Assembly: GCA_900469955.1 (NCBI GenBank)
Contig: UBYX01000002.1
Location: 193-64,192, forward strand
Direction of reading: 5' to 3'
DNA length: 64,000 nucleotides
Source of the DNA: Hyphomicrobiales bacterium
Lineage (GTDB): Bacteria; Pseudomonadota; Alphaproteobacteria; Rhizobiales; Rhizobiaceae
How positions within the stretch are numbered: position 1 is the first letter of the stretch; every line of letters starts with the position of its first letter. The translations under genes were made by a program, and so were the position numbers. The notes beneath the pieces are model-generated. The model saw only the letters and a list, made by a program, of their open reading frames with translations, did no database searches and had not been told where the DNA came from. Below are positions 26,397 to 35,526 of the stretch, one piece after another.

Positions 26397-27587
26397 TCAA
26401 CGCCGCTGGTTGTAAACGTCCACGCAGACGGCGCCGAGAAGCACCAGCCCCTTGATGACCTGCTGATAGTCGATGCCAATGCCGAGGATCGACATGCCGT
26501 TGTTCATCACGCCCATCAGGAATGCGCCGATAACCGCACCGGTTACCTTGCCGACGCCGCCATAGGCCGAGGCGCCGCCGATAAAGCAGGCCGCGATGAC
26601 GTCGAGTTCGAAGCCGGAGCCGGCTTTCGGCGTGGCGCTGTTGAGACGGGCAGCGACGACGAGCCCTCCAAGAGCCGCCAGAACGCCCATATTGACGAAG
26701 GTCCAGAAGACAAGACGCGTGGTCTTGATGCCGGAAAGCTCAGCCGCACGGGCATTGCCGCCGACGGCGTAGATCTGCCGCCCGATGATGGTGCGGTTGG
26801 TGAAGAAGCCGTAAGCCGCAATCAGCACCGCCATGATGATCAGCACGTTCGGCATGCCGCGGTGCGTGGAGATCAGATACGCGACATAGCCGATCGCAGC
26901 CAGAACCACGATGTTCTTGCCGATGAAGAAGCCCATCGGTTCGCTCTCGACGCCGTGTGAGATGCGACGGGCGCGGCTGCGGAAGTTCTGCCAGACGAGC
27001 GCCGCGGCAAGCAGCAGACCGAGAATGAACGAGGTCAGGTAGATGCCGCCATCGGAGGAGATGAGCTCAACGACATAGCCGGACGACAGCTTCTGGAAGA
27101 TCGGCGGGAACGGGCCGATGGCCTGGCTGCCCAGAATGGCGATCATGAAGCCACGGAAGACAAGCATGCCCGCCAGCGTCACGATGAAAGACGGGATCTT
27201 GAAATAGGCGACAAAGTAGCCCTGAATCGCGCCGATGAGTCCGCCAACCACGAGGCAGATGAGGATGGAACTCACGAAATCGAAGCCCCACCGGACCATC
27301 AGAAGCCCAGCCAAACCGCCGATAAAGCCGGCAACCGAGCCGACCGACAGATCGATATGGCCGGTCACGATCACCATCAGCATACCAAGCGCCATGATGA
27401 CGATATAGCTGTTCTGCAAGACGATATTCGTTACGTTGAGCGGCTTGAGGAGAATGCCACCAGTCGCAAACTGGAAGAAGATGACGATCACGACCAGCGA
27501 GATCAGCATCCCGTAGTCGCGCAGGTTATCTTTCCAGAAACTCGTCGCCAGCTTGGGAGCGGTAATTGCTTCCTGCGGGGTGCTCAT
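26397..27587 (-). CDS. gguB: Sugar ABC transporter permease, GguB/XylH family
   Basis: 396 residues, hydrophobic with about 10-12 membrane spans, of the XylH/GguB ribose-type permease family. DLSVGSVAGFIG near residue 75 and the GGNARAAELSGI loop near 275 are family markers. Last gene of the chvE-gguA-gguB set and 2 bp after gguA. Imports aldoses such as xylose, arabinose, galactose or glucose captured by ChvE. Confidence 0.94.
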   Translation of the reverse strand: MSTPQEAITAPKLATSFWKDNLRDYGMLISLVVIVIFFQFATGGILLKPLNVTNIVLQNSYIVIMALGMLMVIVTGHIDLSVGSVAGFIGGLAGLLMVRWGFDFVSSILICLVVGGLIGAIQGYFVAYFKIPSFIVTLAGMLVFRGFMIAILGSQAIGPFPPIFQKLSSGYVVELISSDGGIYLTSFILGLLLAAALVWQNFRSRARRISHGVESEPMGFFIGKNIVVLAAIGYVAYLISTHRGMPNVLIIMAVLIAAYGFFTNRTIIGRQIYAVGGNARAAELSGIKTTRLVFWTFVNMGVLAALGGLVVAARLNSATPKAGSGFELDVIAACFIGGASAYGGVGKVTGAVIGAFLMGVMNNGMSILGIGIDYQQVIKGLVLLGAVCVDVYNQRR

Positions 27588-27589
27588 GA

Positions 27590-29146
27590 TTATCTCCCTT
27601 TGCGACGCATGATGGCGCGCATGATATTTTCCTGCGTTGCCTGCTCGCCGGCCACTTCGCCGACAAACTCACCCTCATGCATCACCATGATCCTATCGCA
27701 GGTGCCGATCAGCTCTGGCATTTCGGATGAGATCACGATGACGGCTTTTCCGGCGTCCGCAAGTTCGTTGATGATGGAATAGATCTCGTACTTCGCGCCC
27801 ACGTCGATGCCGCGGGTTGGCTCGTCCAGGATCAGGATGTCGGGCCCGGTGAACAGCCATTTCGACAGCACCACCTTCTGTTGGTTGCCGCCGGAGAGCT
27901 TACCGGTTTCCTGGTAGACGGTATGGCTGCGAATCCGCATCCGAGTGCGGAACTCCTGGGCCACCTTCATTTCCTGGATGTCGTCGATGACGCCGCGGTT
28001 GGAGACGCCGCCCAGATGCGCAAGCGAGATGTTCTTGCGGATATCTTCCGCCAGAATGAGACCCAGGTGCTTGCGGTCTTCGGTCACATAGGCGAGGCCC
28101 GCCTTGATGGCGCGATGCACATCCGACGTATCGACTTCCTTGCCATGGATCTTCACCGTGCCGGTGATGTCGCGACCATAAGTGCGGCCGAAGACGCTCA
28201 TGGCGAATTCGGTGCGGCCGGCGCCCATGAGGCCCGAAATACCGACGACTTCGCCGGCACGGACCTTCATGGACACGTTCTTGACGACCTGCCGGCTTGC
28301 GTGCAGCGGATGATAGACGGACCAGTTTTCGACTTCGAAGATGATGTCGCCGATCTTGGGGGTGCGTGCCGGATAACGGCTTTCGAGGTCGCGGTCGACC
28401 ATTCGCCGGACGATCTCATCCTCGTCGACGGTGCCTTCGTGGCAGTCCAGCGTGCCGACGGTTCGGCCGTCGCGCAGGACGGTGATGCGGTCAGCGACCT
28501 CGGTGATCTCGTTAAGCTTGTGGCTGATCATGATCGAGGTGATGCCGTTGCGGCGGAATTCCTTGAGCAGTTCGAGAAGCGCCGCGCTGTCTGTTTCGTT
28601 GAGCGACGCAGTCGGCTCATCGAGGATCAGCAGGCGCACTTCCTTCGATAGCGCCTTGGCAATTTCTACCAGCTGCTGCTTGCCAACGCCGAGATTGGTG
28701 ATCAGCGTTTCCGGCGCTTCGGTGAGCCCGACCTTGGCCAGGAGCTGCTTGGTGAGCTTGTAGCGCTCGTCGCGATCGATCACGCCGTATTTGGACGGCC
28801 CCTTGGCGAGAAAGATATTCTCGGCAATCGACATCAGCGGGATGAGCGCGAGTTCCTGATGGATGATGATGATGCCAAGCTTTTCGGAATCATTGATGTC
28901 GCGGAAGTGCCGTTCTTGCCCGTCATAGAGGATCGAGCCTTCATAGGAGCCATGCGGATAGACCCCCGACAGCACCTTCATCAACGTTGACTTACCGGCA
29001 CCGTTCTCGCCGACGAGCGCATGAATCTCGCCTTCTTTGACGGTGAAACTAACATCGGAAAGCGCCTTTACGGCGCCAAAGCTCTTCGAAATGCCCCGCA
29101 TCTCGAGGATCGGCGGCTTTTCGGGAAGAGAGACGGGATCGAGCAT
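27590..29146 (-). CDS. gguA: Sugar ABC transporter ATP-binding protein, GguA/XylG family
   Basis: 518 residues with two fused ATPase domains. The first has Walker [10 protein letters not shown], the second a degenerate nucleotide loop (GLMGAGRTE) and signature LSGGNQQKV, as normal in ribose/xylose-type ATPases. The ATG at 29146 is preferred over the GTG two codons upstream because the GGAG site is then 5 bases away, whereas it would touch the GTG. Lies 60 bp after chvE, across a hairpin. Confidence 0.94.
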   Translation of the reverse strand: MLDPVSLPEKPPILEMRGISKSFGAVKALSDVSFTVKEGEIHALVGENGAGKSTLMKVLSGVYPHGSYEGSILYDGQERHFRDINDSEKLGIIIIHQELALIPLMSIAENIFLAKGPSKYGVIDRDERYKLTKQLLAKVGLTEAPETLITNLGVGKQQLVEIAKALSKEVRLLILDEPTASLNETDSAALLELLKEFRRNGITSIMISHKLNEITEVADRITVLRDGRTVGTLDCHEGTVDEDEIVRRMVDRDLESRYPARTPKIGDIIFEVENWSVYHPLHASRQVVKNVSMKVRAGEVVGISGLMGAGRTEFAMSVFGRTYGRDITGTVKIHGKEVDTSDVHRAIKAGLAYVTEDRKHLGLILAEDIRKNISLAHLGGVSNRGVIDDIQEMKVAQEFRTRMRIRSHTVYQETGKLSGGNQQKVVLSKWLFTGPDILILDEPTRGIDVGAKYEIYSIINELADAGKAVIVISSEMPELIGTCDRIMVMHEGEFVGEVAGEQATQENIMRAIMRRKGR

Positions 29147-29167
29147 GATCACTCCGCGATAAGAAAG

Positions 29168-29197
29168 CCCGCGCAGCGGATTGCTCCGCTGCGCGGG
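29168..29197 (-). terminator. Intra-operon hairpin directly after chvE
   Basis: Perfect 12-bp stem (CCCGCGCAGCGG with its complement), 6-base loop, 9 bp beyond the chvE stop and followed on the minus strand by CTTTCTTAT. It probably attenuates or protects the message so that the binding protein is made in excess over gguAB. Confidence 0.75.
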
Positions 29198-29206
29198 TCG
29201 ATGACA

Positions 29207-30271
29207 TTACTTAAGCTGGGCTTCGGTGTAGTAGCCGCTGCCGATCAGGACTTCTTTCCAGTTGGTCTTGTCGACGATGACCGGCTTCAGCAGGTAGGAC
29301 GGTACGACCTTCTTGCCGTTGTCGTAGGTCTTCGTGTCGTTGACCTGGGGTTCCTTGCCGCTCATGGCCGCATCCACCATATCGACAGTCACCTTAGCAA
29401 GTTCGCGGGTGTCCTTGAAGATCGTGGAATACTGCTCGCCGGCGAGGATTGACTTGACGGACGGGACTTCCGCGTCCTGGCCGCTGACGATCGGCATCGG
29501 CATGTCGCCGCTGCCATAACCAACGCCCTTCAGCGAAGACAGGATGCCGATTGAGATGCCGTCATAAGGAGACAGAACGCCGTTCAGCTTCTTGTCGGAA
29601 TAGGTGGAGGAAAGGATGGCGTCCATGCGGGCCTGTGCGGTCGCGCCGTCCCAACGAAGGGTTGCAACCTGATCCATGCCGGTCTGGCCGCTGCCGACGA
29701 TCAGCGTACCCTTGTCGATCAGCGGCTGAAGCACGCTCATCGCACCATTGTAGAAGAAGTAGGCGTTGTTGTCGTCCGGGGAACCGCCGAAGAGTTCGAT
29801 GTGGAACGGACCCTTTTCGGTGTCAGCCTTCAGGCCCTTCACGAGCGAGGTTGCCTGCTGCACGCCCACCTGGAAGTTGTCGAAGGTGGCGTAGTAGTCG
29901 ACATTCGGCGTATCGCGGATCAGGCGGTCGTAGGCGATGACCTTGATCTTCTGGTCAGCGGCCTGCTGCAGCACGTCGGAGAGCGTCGTGCCGTCGATCG
30001 AGGCCACGACGAGAACCTTCGCACCCTTGGTGATCATGTTCTCGATCTGCGAGAGCTGGTTCGGAACGTCGTCTTCCGCATACTGCAGGTCGACTTGGTA
30101 GCCGCGCTCCTTGAGAACCTTCACCATGTTGTCGCCGTCGGCGATCCAGCGCGCCGAAGACTTGGTCGGCATGGCAACGCCGACGAGACCCTTTTCCTGG
30201 GCTGCGGCAGGTGCCGCAAAGGCCAGGCCCGCCAGCATGGCAGCCGTGGTCATATACTTCAAAATGCTCAT
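29207..30271 (-). CDS. chvE: Multiple-sugar-binding periplasmic protein ChvE
   Basis: 354 residues with a signal peptide (to AAAQE). The body follows ChvE closely: [73 protein letters not shown] and [20 protein letters not shown]. ChvE binds arabinose, galactose, glucose, xylose and fucose and in Agrobacterium also signals to the VirA kinase. No vir gene is in the window. GGAGGAG precedes the start. Encoded between the dehydratase and gguA in one minus-strand operon. Confidence 0.94.
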   Translation of the reverse strand: MSILKYMTTAAMLAGLAFAAPAAAQEKGLVGVAMPTKSSARWIADGDNMVKVLKERGYQVDLQYAEDDVPNQLSQIENMITKGAKVLVVASIDGTTLSDVLQQAADQKIKVIAYDRLIRDTPNVDYYATFDNFQVGVQQATSLVKGLKADTEKGPFHIELFGGSPDDNNAYFFYNGAMSVLQPLIDKGTLIVGSGQTGMDQVATLRWDGATAQARMDAILSSTYSDKKLNGVLSPYDGISIGILSSLKGVGYGSGDMPMPIVSGQDAEVPSVKSILAGEQYSTIFKDTRELAKVTVDMVDAAMSGKEPQVNDTKTYDNGKKVVPSYLLKPVIVDKTNWKEVLIGSGYYTEAQLK

Positions 30272-30323
30272 GTAGTACTCCTCCTTGAGGTCGGCTCTCC
30301 TTGAGCCGCCGTAGCTAAGGTTA

Positions 30324-30342
30324 GGGCGGCCCCCCGCCGCCC
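30324..30342 (-). other. GC-rich hairpin between the dehydratase gene and chvE
   Basis: Arms GGGCGGC and GCCGCCC with a loop of five C on the plus strand, 18 bp after the dehydratase stop. No U-tract. It may be a weak attenuator or message-processing site; chvE may also have its own promoter in this 89-bp gap. Confidence 0.45.
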
Positions 30343-30360
30343 CTGGGGATCGTTTACCGA

Positions 30361-32205
30361 TCAGTGGTTATCGCGCGGCAGCCCGGCTGTCTGGGCGATC
30401 CGCTGGTATTTGATGGCCGGTTCCAGAACCGCGCCGGTTTCCATCTGACCCACGATGCCTCGCTGGATTTCCTGCCAGGGGGTCTGATGCTTCGGATATT
30501 CGTATCCGCCGTTTGCTTCCAAAGCCTTACGGCGTTCGGTTAATTCTTCGTCAGAGATCAGGATGTCGGCCGTGCCCCGTCCGAGATCAATTCGAACGCG
30601 GTCGCCGGTGCGCAAGAGAGCCAGGCCGCCCCCGGCCGCCGCCTCAGGCGAAGCGTTGAGGATGGACGGGCTGCCAGACGTACCCGACTGGCGTCCGTCG
30701 CCGATGCAGGCGAGAGACGTGATGCCCTTTTTCAACAGGTAGTCGGGCGCACGCATGTTCACCACTTCCGCAGCCCCTGGATAACCGATCGGGCCGGCGC
30801 CGCGCATGAAGAGGACGGTATGCTCATCGATCTCCAGCGACGGATCGTCGATCCGGTGATGATAATCCTCCGGTCCATCGAACACCACGGCCCGGCCCTC
30901 GAAAGCTTCAGGGTCATTCGGGTTCGACAGATAACGCTCGCGGAATTCCGGCGAAATGACGCTGGTCTTCATGATGGCGGAGGAGAAGAGGTTGCCGCGC
31001 AGCACCCGGAAACCGGCACGTTCCTTGAGCGGCTCGTCATAGCGGCGGATGACCTTGGCGTCCTCGATGATGGCGCCGCGGCAGTTCTCGCCGATCGTCT
31101 TGCCGTTCACGGTCATCGCGTCCTCGTTGATGAGGCCCTGTTCCATGAGCTGGTTGACGACGGCCGGCACGCCGCCCGCATGATAGTAATCTTCGCCGAG
31201 ATATTCGCCGGCCGGCTGCAGGTTGACCAACAGCGGCACTTCTTCACCATAAGTCTGCCAGTCGTCGACGGTAAGATCGACGCCGATGTGGCGCGCCAGC
31301 GCATTCAGATGGATCGGAGCGTTGGTAGAGCCGCCGATCGCGGAATTGACGCGGATCGCGTTGATGAAGGCATCCTTGGTCAGGATGTCGGAAGGCTTCA
31401 GGTCCTCCTTGACCATCTCGACGATGCGGAGACCGGTGAGGTAGGAAACTTCCTGACGGTCGCGATAGGGTGCCGGGATTGCGGCCGAACCCGGCAACTG
31501 CATGCCGAGCGCTTCGGCAAGCGAATTCATCGTCGTTGCCGTGCCCATGGTGTTGCAGTAACCGGTCGACGGCGCAGACGACGCGACCAGCTTGACGAAG
31601 CCCGCATAGTCGATCTCGCCCTTCGCGAGCAGCTCGCGCGCCTTCCAGACGATCGTGCCGGAGCCGGTACGTTCACCGCGGAACCATCCGTTCAACATCG
31701 GGCCGACCGACAAGGCGATCGCCGGAATGTTGACGGTGGCAGCGGCCATGAGACAGGCTGGCGTCGTCTTGTCGCAACCGATGGTCAGAACGACGCCGTC
31801 GAGCGGATAGCCGTAGAGCACCTCGACGAGGCCGAGATAGGCGAGGTTACGGTCGAGACCTGCGGTCGGACGCTTGCCGGTCTCCTGGATCGGATGGACC
31901 GGGAATTCGATTGCGATGCCGCCGGCTTCCCGGATGCCTTCGCGCAGGCGGTTAGCGAGTTCGAGGTGATGGCGGTTGCACGGAGAAAGGTCGGACCCGG
32001 TCTGCGCGATGCCGATGATTGGCCGATCCGACTGGAGTTCTGCCTGGCTGAGACCGAAATTCATGTAACGCTCGAGATAAAGCGCCGTCATGTCGACATT
32101 CGCCGGGTTATCGAACCAGGCGCGCGAGCGGAGCTTCTTCACTTCCTGCCGGCGCCGATCGGTTTCGGCGATTTCATTGGATGGAGCGTTTTCCGAATTG
32201 CTCAT
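30361..32205 (-). CDS. IlvD/Edd family sugar-acid dehydratase, D-xylonate/L-arabinonate type
   Basis: 614 residues. Three cysteines for the iron-sulfur cluster are visible: C76 ([10 protein letters not shown]), C144 (GCDKTTP) and C217 (GYCNTMGTA). The pattern, including [20 protein letters not shown] near the start and the ending LPRDNH, fits the pentonate/hexonate dehydratases such as Caulobacter XylD rather than housekeeping IlvD. The N-terminus has about 25 extra charged residues. It dehydrates the aldonate from the neighbouring dehydrogenase to a 2-keto-3-deoxy acid. Gap to the dehydrogenase gene is 2 bp. Confidence 0.92.
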   Translation of the reverse strand: MSNSENAPSNEIAETDRRRQEVKKLRSRAWFDNPANVDMTALYLERYMNFGLSQAELQSDRPIIGIAQTGSDLSPCNRHHLELANRLREGIREAGGIAIEFPVHPIQETGKRPTAGLDRNLAYLGLVEVLYGYPLDGVVLTIGCDKTTPACLMAAATVNIPAIALSVGPMLNGWFRGERTGSGTIVWKARELLAKGEIDYAGFVKLVASSAPSTGYCNTMGTATTMNSLAEALGMQLPGSAAIPAPYRDRQEVSYLTGLRIVEMVKEDLKPSDILTKDAFINAIRVNSAIGGSTNAPIHLNALARHIGVDLTVDDWQTYGEEVPLLVNLQPAGEYLGEDYYHAGGVPAVVNQLMEQGLINEDAMTVNGKTIGENCRGAIIEDAKVIRRYDEPLKERAGFRVLRGNLFSSAIMKTSVISPEFRERYLSNPNDPEAFEGRAVVFDGPEDYHHRIDDPSLEIDEHTVLFMRGAGPIGYPGAAEVVNMRAPDYLLKKGITSLACIGDGRQSGTSGSPSILNASPEAAAGGGLALLRTGDRVRIDLGRGTADILISDEELTERRKALEANGGYEYPKHQTPWQEIQRGIVGQMETGAVLEPAIKYQRIAQTAGLPRDNH

Positions 32206-32207
32206 AA

Positions 32208-33134
32208 TCAGTCCTCGAATGCATCTGTTTGAATGCGCCGGCCCAGCATGAAGGCATCGGCGACATGCACCAGCGGCGAAAAGTCGGCATCACTCCGGCC
32301 GGCAGCCACCAATGCGACGAAATCACGATAAAGGTTACGGTACTCGCGATCCTCTTCGAGAATCGCGTTTTGACCATCCACAAAAAGCCGGCTGCCGCCA
32401 TGTGTCAAAACGACCGGACCCTCGTCGGTCTCGACTCGAATATCCCATGTTTGCGGACCTGTCTGCCGCCAATCGAATTCCGCCGACACCGGAAGCCCGC
32501 TATCGGTCTCGAAGGCGAGATTTGCGGCAATAGGCGCCGCACGGTTGGCCGGGAAGGTCAGTTCGGAATTGGTGAGATGGAATTTTTCCGGCATGATCTG
32601 AGTGACGATCGACAACGCGTTAATGCCTGGATCGAATACGCCGAGACCGCCCGGCTCCCAGATCCAGGCCTGCCCCGGATGCCAGTGACGAACGTCTTCC
32701 TTCCACTCGACGGCCACGCTGCGGATTTTACGTTTGGCGAGCAGCGCGCGCGCCGGCTCGACTGCAGCCGCCGCGCGGGAATGCCAAGTCGAATACAGCG
32801 TCAGCCCTTTCGCCTTCGCAAGCGCTTCCAACGCATAGACCTCGGAAAGTGTGGCGCCCGGCGGCTTTTCGAGCATTACGTGCTTGCCTGCATCCAGCGC
32901 CGCCTTGGCCTGCTCGAAACGGCCCTGAGGCGGCGTACAGAGCGAAACGGCGTCGATTTCCATGCCGGAGGCAAGCAGATCGCCGATTTCGTGGAAACAG
33001 GCGACTCCGTCAAGCTGCGCATTGCGGCTTGCGACAGCCACCAGCTCGATGCCGTCGGTTGCCTTGATCGCACCGAGATGCTGATCCCTTGCGATCTTTC
33101 CGAGTCCGACTATGGCGAGACGAATGGAAGCCAT
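32208..33134 (-). CDS. Gfo/Idh/MocA-type sugar 1-dehydrogenase (L-arabinose/D-galactose type)
   Basis: 308 residues from the ATG at 33134; the longer reading to 33179 would run into gguC. A Rossmann start [13 protein letters not shown], the catalytic EKPPGATL segment (lysine in EKP) and [20 protein letters not shown] agree with Azospirillum-type L-arabinose 1-dehydrogenase, which also takes D-galactose and D-fucose. It oxidises C1 of the aldose to the lactone. No lactonase gene is seen here; opening may be spontaneous or encoded elsewhere. 7 bp after gguC. Confidence 0.92.
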   Translation of the reverse strand: MASIRLAIVGLGKIARDQHLGAIKATDGIELVAVASRNAQLDGVACFHEIGDLLASGMEIDAVSLCTPPQGRFEQAKAALDAGKHVMLEKPPGATLSEVYALEALAKAKGLTLYSTWHSRAAAAVEPARALLAKRKIRSVAVEWKEDVRHWHPGQAWIWEPGGLGVFDPGINALSIVTQIMPEKFHLTNSELTFPANRAAPIAANLAFETDSGLPVSAEFDWRQTGPQTWDIRVETDEGPVVLTHGGSRLFVDGQNAILEEDREYRNLYRDFVALVAAGRSDADFSPLVHVADAFMLGRRIQTDAFED

Positions 33135-33141
33135 GGCGCCC

Positions 33142-34143
33142 TCAGAGTTTCTTGATCGTGACCGCCCTGTCGGCGGCAACCGTCAACCGGTTGACGAGCG
33201 GCAGCTTGAAGGGAGCCGCAGCGATCTCGAAGACATCGCCCGGCTCGGTCTTTACGCCTTCGGAGAAGGAAAGGGTAGCCGTGCCAAAGAAATGCACATG
33301 AAGATCACCCGGCTCGCGGAACAGCTCGTATTTGAAGTTGTGATGTTCCAGATTGGCGATGGTATGCGACATGTTCGCCTCCCCGGAGAGGAAGGGCTTT
33401 TCGAAGATGACCTTATCGCCGCGGCGCACCCGCGACGTTCCCTCCACATGATCGGGAAGATCGCCGACCAGAAGCTCGGCGCCAAGCGAAGCCTGGCGAA
33501 GTTTCGAGTGGGCAAGCCAGAGATAGTTGCCTTTTTCGGTCACGTGGTCGGAAAACTCGTTGGCGAGGCAGAAGCCAACGCGGAAGGGCGTGCCGTCCGG
33601 GCCGATCAGGTAGATGCCGGCAAGTTCCGGCTCTTCGCCGCCGTCAAGCGCGAAGGCAGGCGATACAAGATCATCACCGGTTGCGCGCAGCTGCGTGCCG
33701 TTGCCCTTGTAGAACCATTCCGGCTGCGCTCCGATCTGCCCCGGAGCAGGCTTGCCGCCCTCGACGCCCATCAGGAACATGCGCATGGAATCGGTCGGCT
33801 TTTCCGAGGACTGAGCTGCCTTGTGCATCTTGTCGCGACCGTCCGCAGAACCGAGATGTGTGAGCCCCGTCCCTGCCACGACGAAATGGCCGGGGTCCGG
33901 ATGCGTGATCGGCAGGGCAAGACGCCCCTCGTCCGCAGCCTTTTGAACGTCTACGACATCGCCCAGGCCCGCGGCATCGATGCGCTGCGCCAAAGTCTGG
34001 CCGGCGGCGATCGCCTGCTGGGCAAGCTCATAAGTCGAAGAAACCCCCTGCACGACGCGGGCCGCCCCTTCTCCATCCCATGCGACGACCTGCAGCTTAC
34101 CGCTGCCATCTTTAACCTGAAGAATGCGCAACATCGATTCCAT
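33142..34143 (-). CDS. gguC: GguC/AraD1, fumarylacetoacetase-fold protein
   Basis: 333 residues in the fumarylacetoacetate hydrolase fold (catalytic part about 85-330, with THLGSADGRDKMH and the AGIYLIGPDGTPF region). In Agrobacterium gguC accompanies chvE-gguAB. FAH-fold relatives such as XylX dehydrate 2-keto-3-deoxypentonates to 2-oxoglutarate semialdehyde, and this protein is the only candidate for that step in the operon (inference). It is the first gene of the operon. An ATG three codons downstream (34134) has a slightly better ribosome site. Confidence 0.88.
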   Translation of the reverse strand: MESMLRILQVKDGSGKLQVVAWDGEGAARVVQGVSSTYELAQQAIAAGQTLAQRIDAAGLGDVVDVQKAADEGRLALPITHPDPGHFVVAGTGLTHLGSADGRDKMHKAAQSSEKPTDSMRMFLMGVEGGKPAPGQIGAQPEWFYKGNGTQLRATGDDLVSPAFALDGGEEPELAGIYLIGPDGTPFRVGFCLANEFSDHVTEKGNYLWLAHSKLRQASLGAELLVGDLPDHVEGTSRVRRGDKVIFEKPFLSGEANMSHTIANLEHHNFKYELFREPGDLHVHFFGTATLSFSEGVKTEPGDVFEIAAAPFKLPLVNRLTVAADRAVTIKKL

Positions 34144-34459
34144 TACCCAATGAATTCATAACCTGCATGGCGTCTCCTGCCACCATGCGCCCTCCCATCA
34201 GAACCTTCAGGTCTGATGCGGCCATAAATACGACTATTGGATTGATCGCACGCTTGTCAAGAACGATCCGGAAGCATTCTAAACATGCGGGAAATTTTTC
34301 TTAGAACAAATTACTAAGTAGAATCAACATGTTGAAAACTGATGACACGCGTTCGACCTGAAGTTTTGTGTCACTTCACCCAAAATGCCTCTTGAAAAAG
34401 TAATATTATATGCTCATCCTCCGCTCCGTCAGTTTGCTTCATCTCTGGGAGGATTAAAG
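34144..34459. promoter_or_regulatory. 316-bp divergent promoter region between gguC and ytfQ
   Basis: AT-richer than its surroundings and without a gene. It contains two inverted copies of a 9-mer, CTTCAGGTC (34205-34213) and GACCTGAAG (34355-34363), 141 bp apart, and a CTTAG-N9-CTAAG repeat at 34300-34318. These are candidate sites for the FadR-type regulator at the end of the ytfQ operon. GGGAGGA at 34447-34453 is the ytfQ ribosome site. Confidence 0.5.
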
Positions 34460-35419
34460 ATGAAAAAGGCACTCGCGGCGGTTACCGTCGCACTCGGTCT
34501 GACTCTCGCTTCAGGCGTATCCGCACAATCACTCACCGTTGGCTTCTCGCAGATCGGCTCCGAATCGGGCTGGCGCGCGGCTGAAACCACCGTTACCAAA
34601 CAGGAAGCACAAAAACGTGGCGTGAATCTGAAATTTGCGGACGCGCAGCAGAAGCAGGAAAACCAGATCAAGGCCATCCGCGGCTTCATCGCCCAGGGCG
34701 TTGACGCCATCTTCATCGCACCGGTCGTGGCAACCGGCTGGGACGCTGTCCTGAAGGAAGCCAAAGAAGAGAAAATCCCGGTCATCCTGCTCGATCGCGA
34801 AATCGATGCGCCGAAGGACCTCTACCTGACCGCGGTGACGTCCGACACCGTCTTTGAAGGCAAGGTCGCTGGCGAGTGGCTGGTCAAGGAAGTCGGCTCC
34901 AAGGATTGCAAGGTCGTCGAATTGCAGGGAACGACCGGCTCTTCGCCCGCCATCAACCGCAAGAAGGGTTTTGAGCAGGCGATCGCCGGCCACGCCAACA
35001 TCAAGATCACCCGCTCGCAGACCGGCGACTTTACCCGCACCAAGGGTAAGGAAGTCATGGAAAGCTTCATCAAGGCCGAAGGCGGCGGCAAGGGTATCTG
35101 CGCTGTCTACGCTCACAATGACGACATGGCAGTCGGCGCCATCCAGGCAATCAAGGAAGCCGGCCTGAAGCCGGGCACCGACATCAAGGTCCTTTCGATC
35201 GATGCCGTTCCGGATATCTTCCAGGCCATGGCCAAGGGTGAAGCCAACGCGACGGTGGAATTGACCCCGAACATGGCCGGTCCCGCCTTCGATGCGCTCG
35301 AAGCTTATCTGAAGAGCAAGAAAGAGCCGCCGAAGTGGATACAGACGGAATCCAAGCTCTACACGGCCAAGGATGATCCGATGAAGGTCTATGAGTCCAA
35401 GAAGGGTCTCGGCTACTAA
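34460..35419 (+). CDS. ytfQ: Sugar ABC transporter substrate-binding protein, YtfQ-like
   Basis: 319 residues with signal peptide MKKALAAVTVALGLTLASG cut near SAQ. The mature part tracks E. coli YtfQ, the galactofuranose/arabinofuranose binding protein: LTVGFSQIGSESGWRAAET, GVDAIFIAPVVATGW, FTRTKGKEVMESFIKAE and the ending near GLGY. Start set at the ATG after GGGAGGA. Heads the operon ytfQ-ytfR-ytfT-yjfF in the same order as in E. coli. Confidence 0.94.
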   Translation: MKKALAAVTVALGLTLASGVSAQSLTVGFSQIGSESGWRAAETTVTKQEAQKRGVNLKFADAQQKQENQIKAIRGFIAQGVDAIFIAPVVATGWDAVLKEAKEEKIPVILLDREIDAPKDLYLTAVTSDTVFEGKVAGEWLVKEVGSKDCKVVELQGTTGSSPAINRKKGFEQAIAGHANIKITRSQTGDFTRTKGKEVMESFIKAEGGGKGICAVYAHNDDMAVGAIQAIKEAGLKPGTDIKVLSIDAVPDIFQAMAKGEANATVELTPNMAGPAFDALEAYLKSKKEPPKWIQTESKLYTAKDDPMKVYESKKGLGY

Positions 35420-35469
35420 GTCCTCCCGCCGCCCGGCCTGCTCTTCATCTCGGGTCGGGCGCTAACTGA

Positions 35470-35501
35470 AACCGGAGCGGAGCCCCCATACCGCTCCGGT
35501 T
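35470..35501 (+). terminator. Intra-operon hairpin after ytfQ
   Basis: Perfect 11-bp stem (AACCGGAGCGG with complement) and 10-base loop, 50 bp after the ytfQ stop and 25 bp before ytfR; CTTTG follows. Probably a partial terminator or 3'-end stabiliser that raises binding protein over the rest. Confidence 0.7.
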
Positions 35502-35526
35502 CTTTGATACGTGCGGGAATAACGGC

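Noticed and set aside
29147-29152. GTG start of gguA two codons upstream
   Set aside because: The only ribosome-binding GGAG directly abuts this GTG, leaving no spacer, but is 5 bases from the ATG at 29146.
29207-30271. A virulence-signalling role for ChvE here
   Set aside because: The protein is a close ChvE match, but no virA, virG or vir box is in the window, so only sugar binding can be claimed.
30820-32232. 470-codon plus-strand frame opposite the dehydratase
   Set aside because: Antisense shadow of the dehydratase, whose three cluster cysteines and family pattern are clear.
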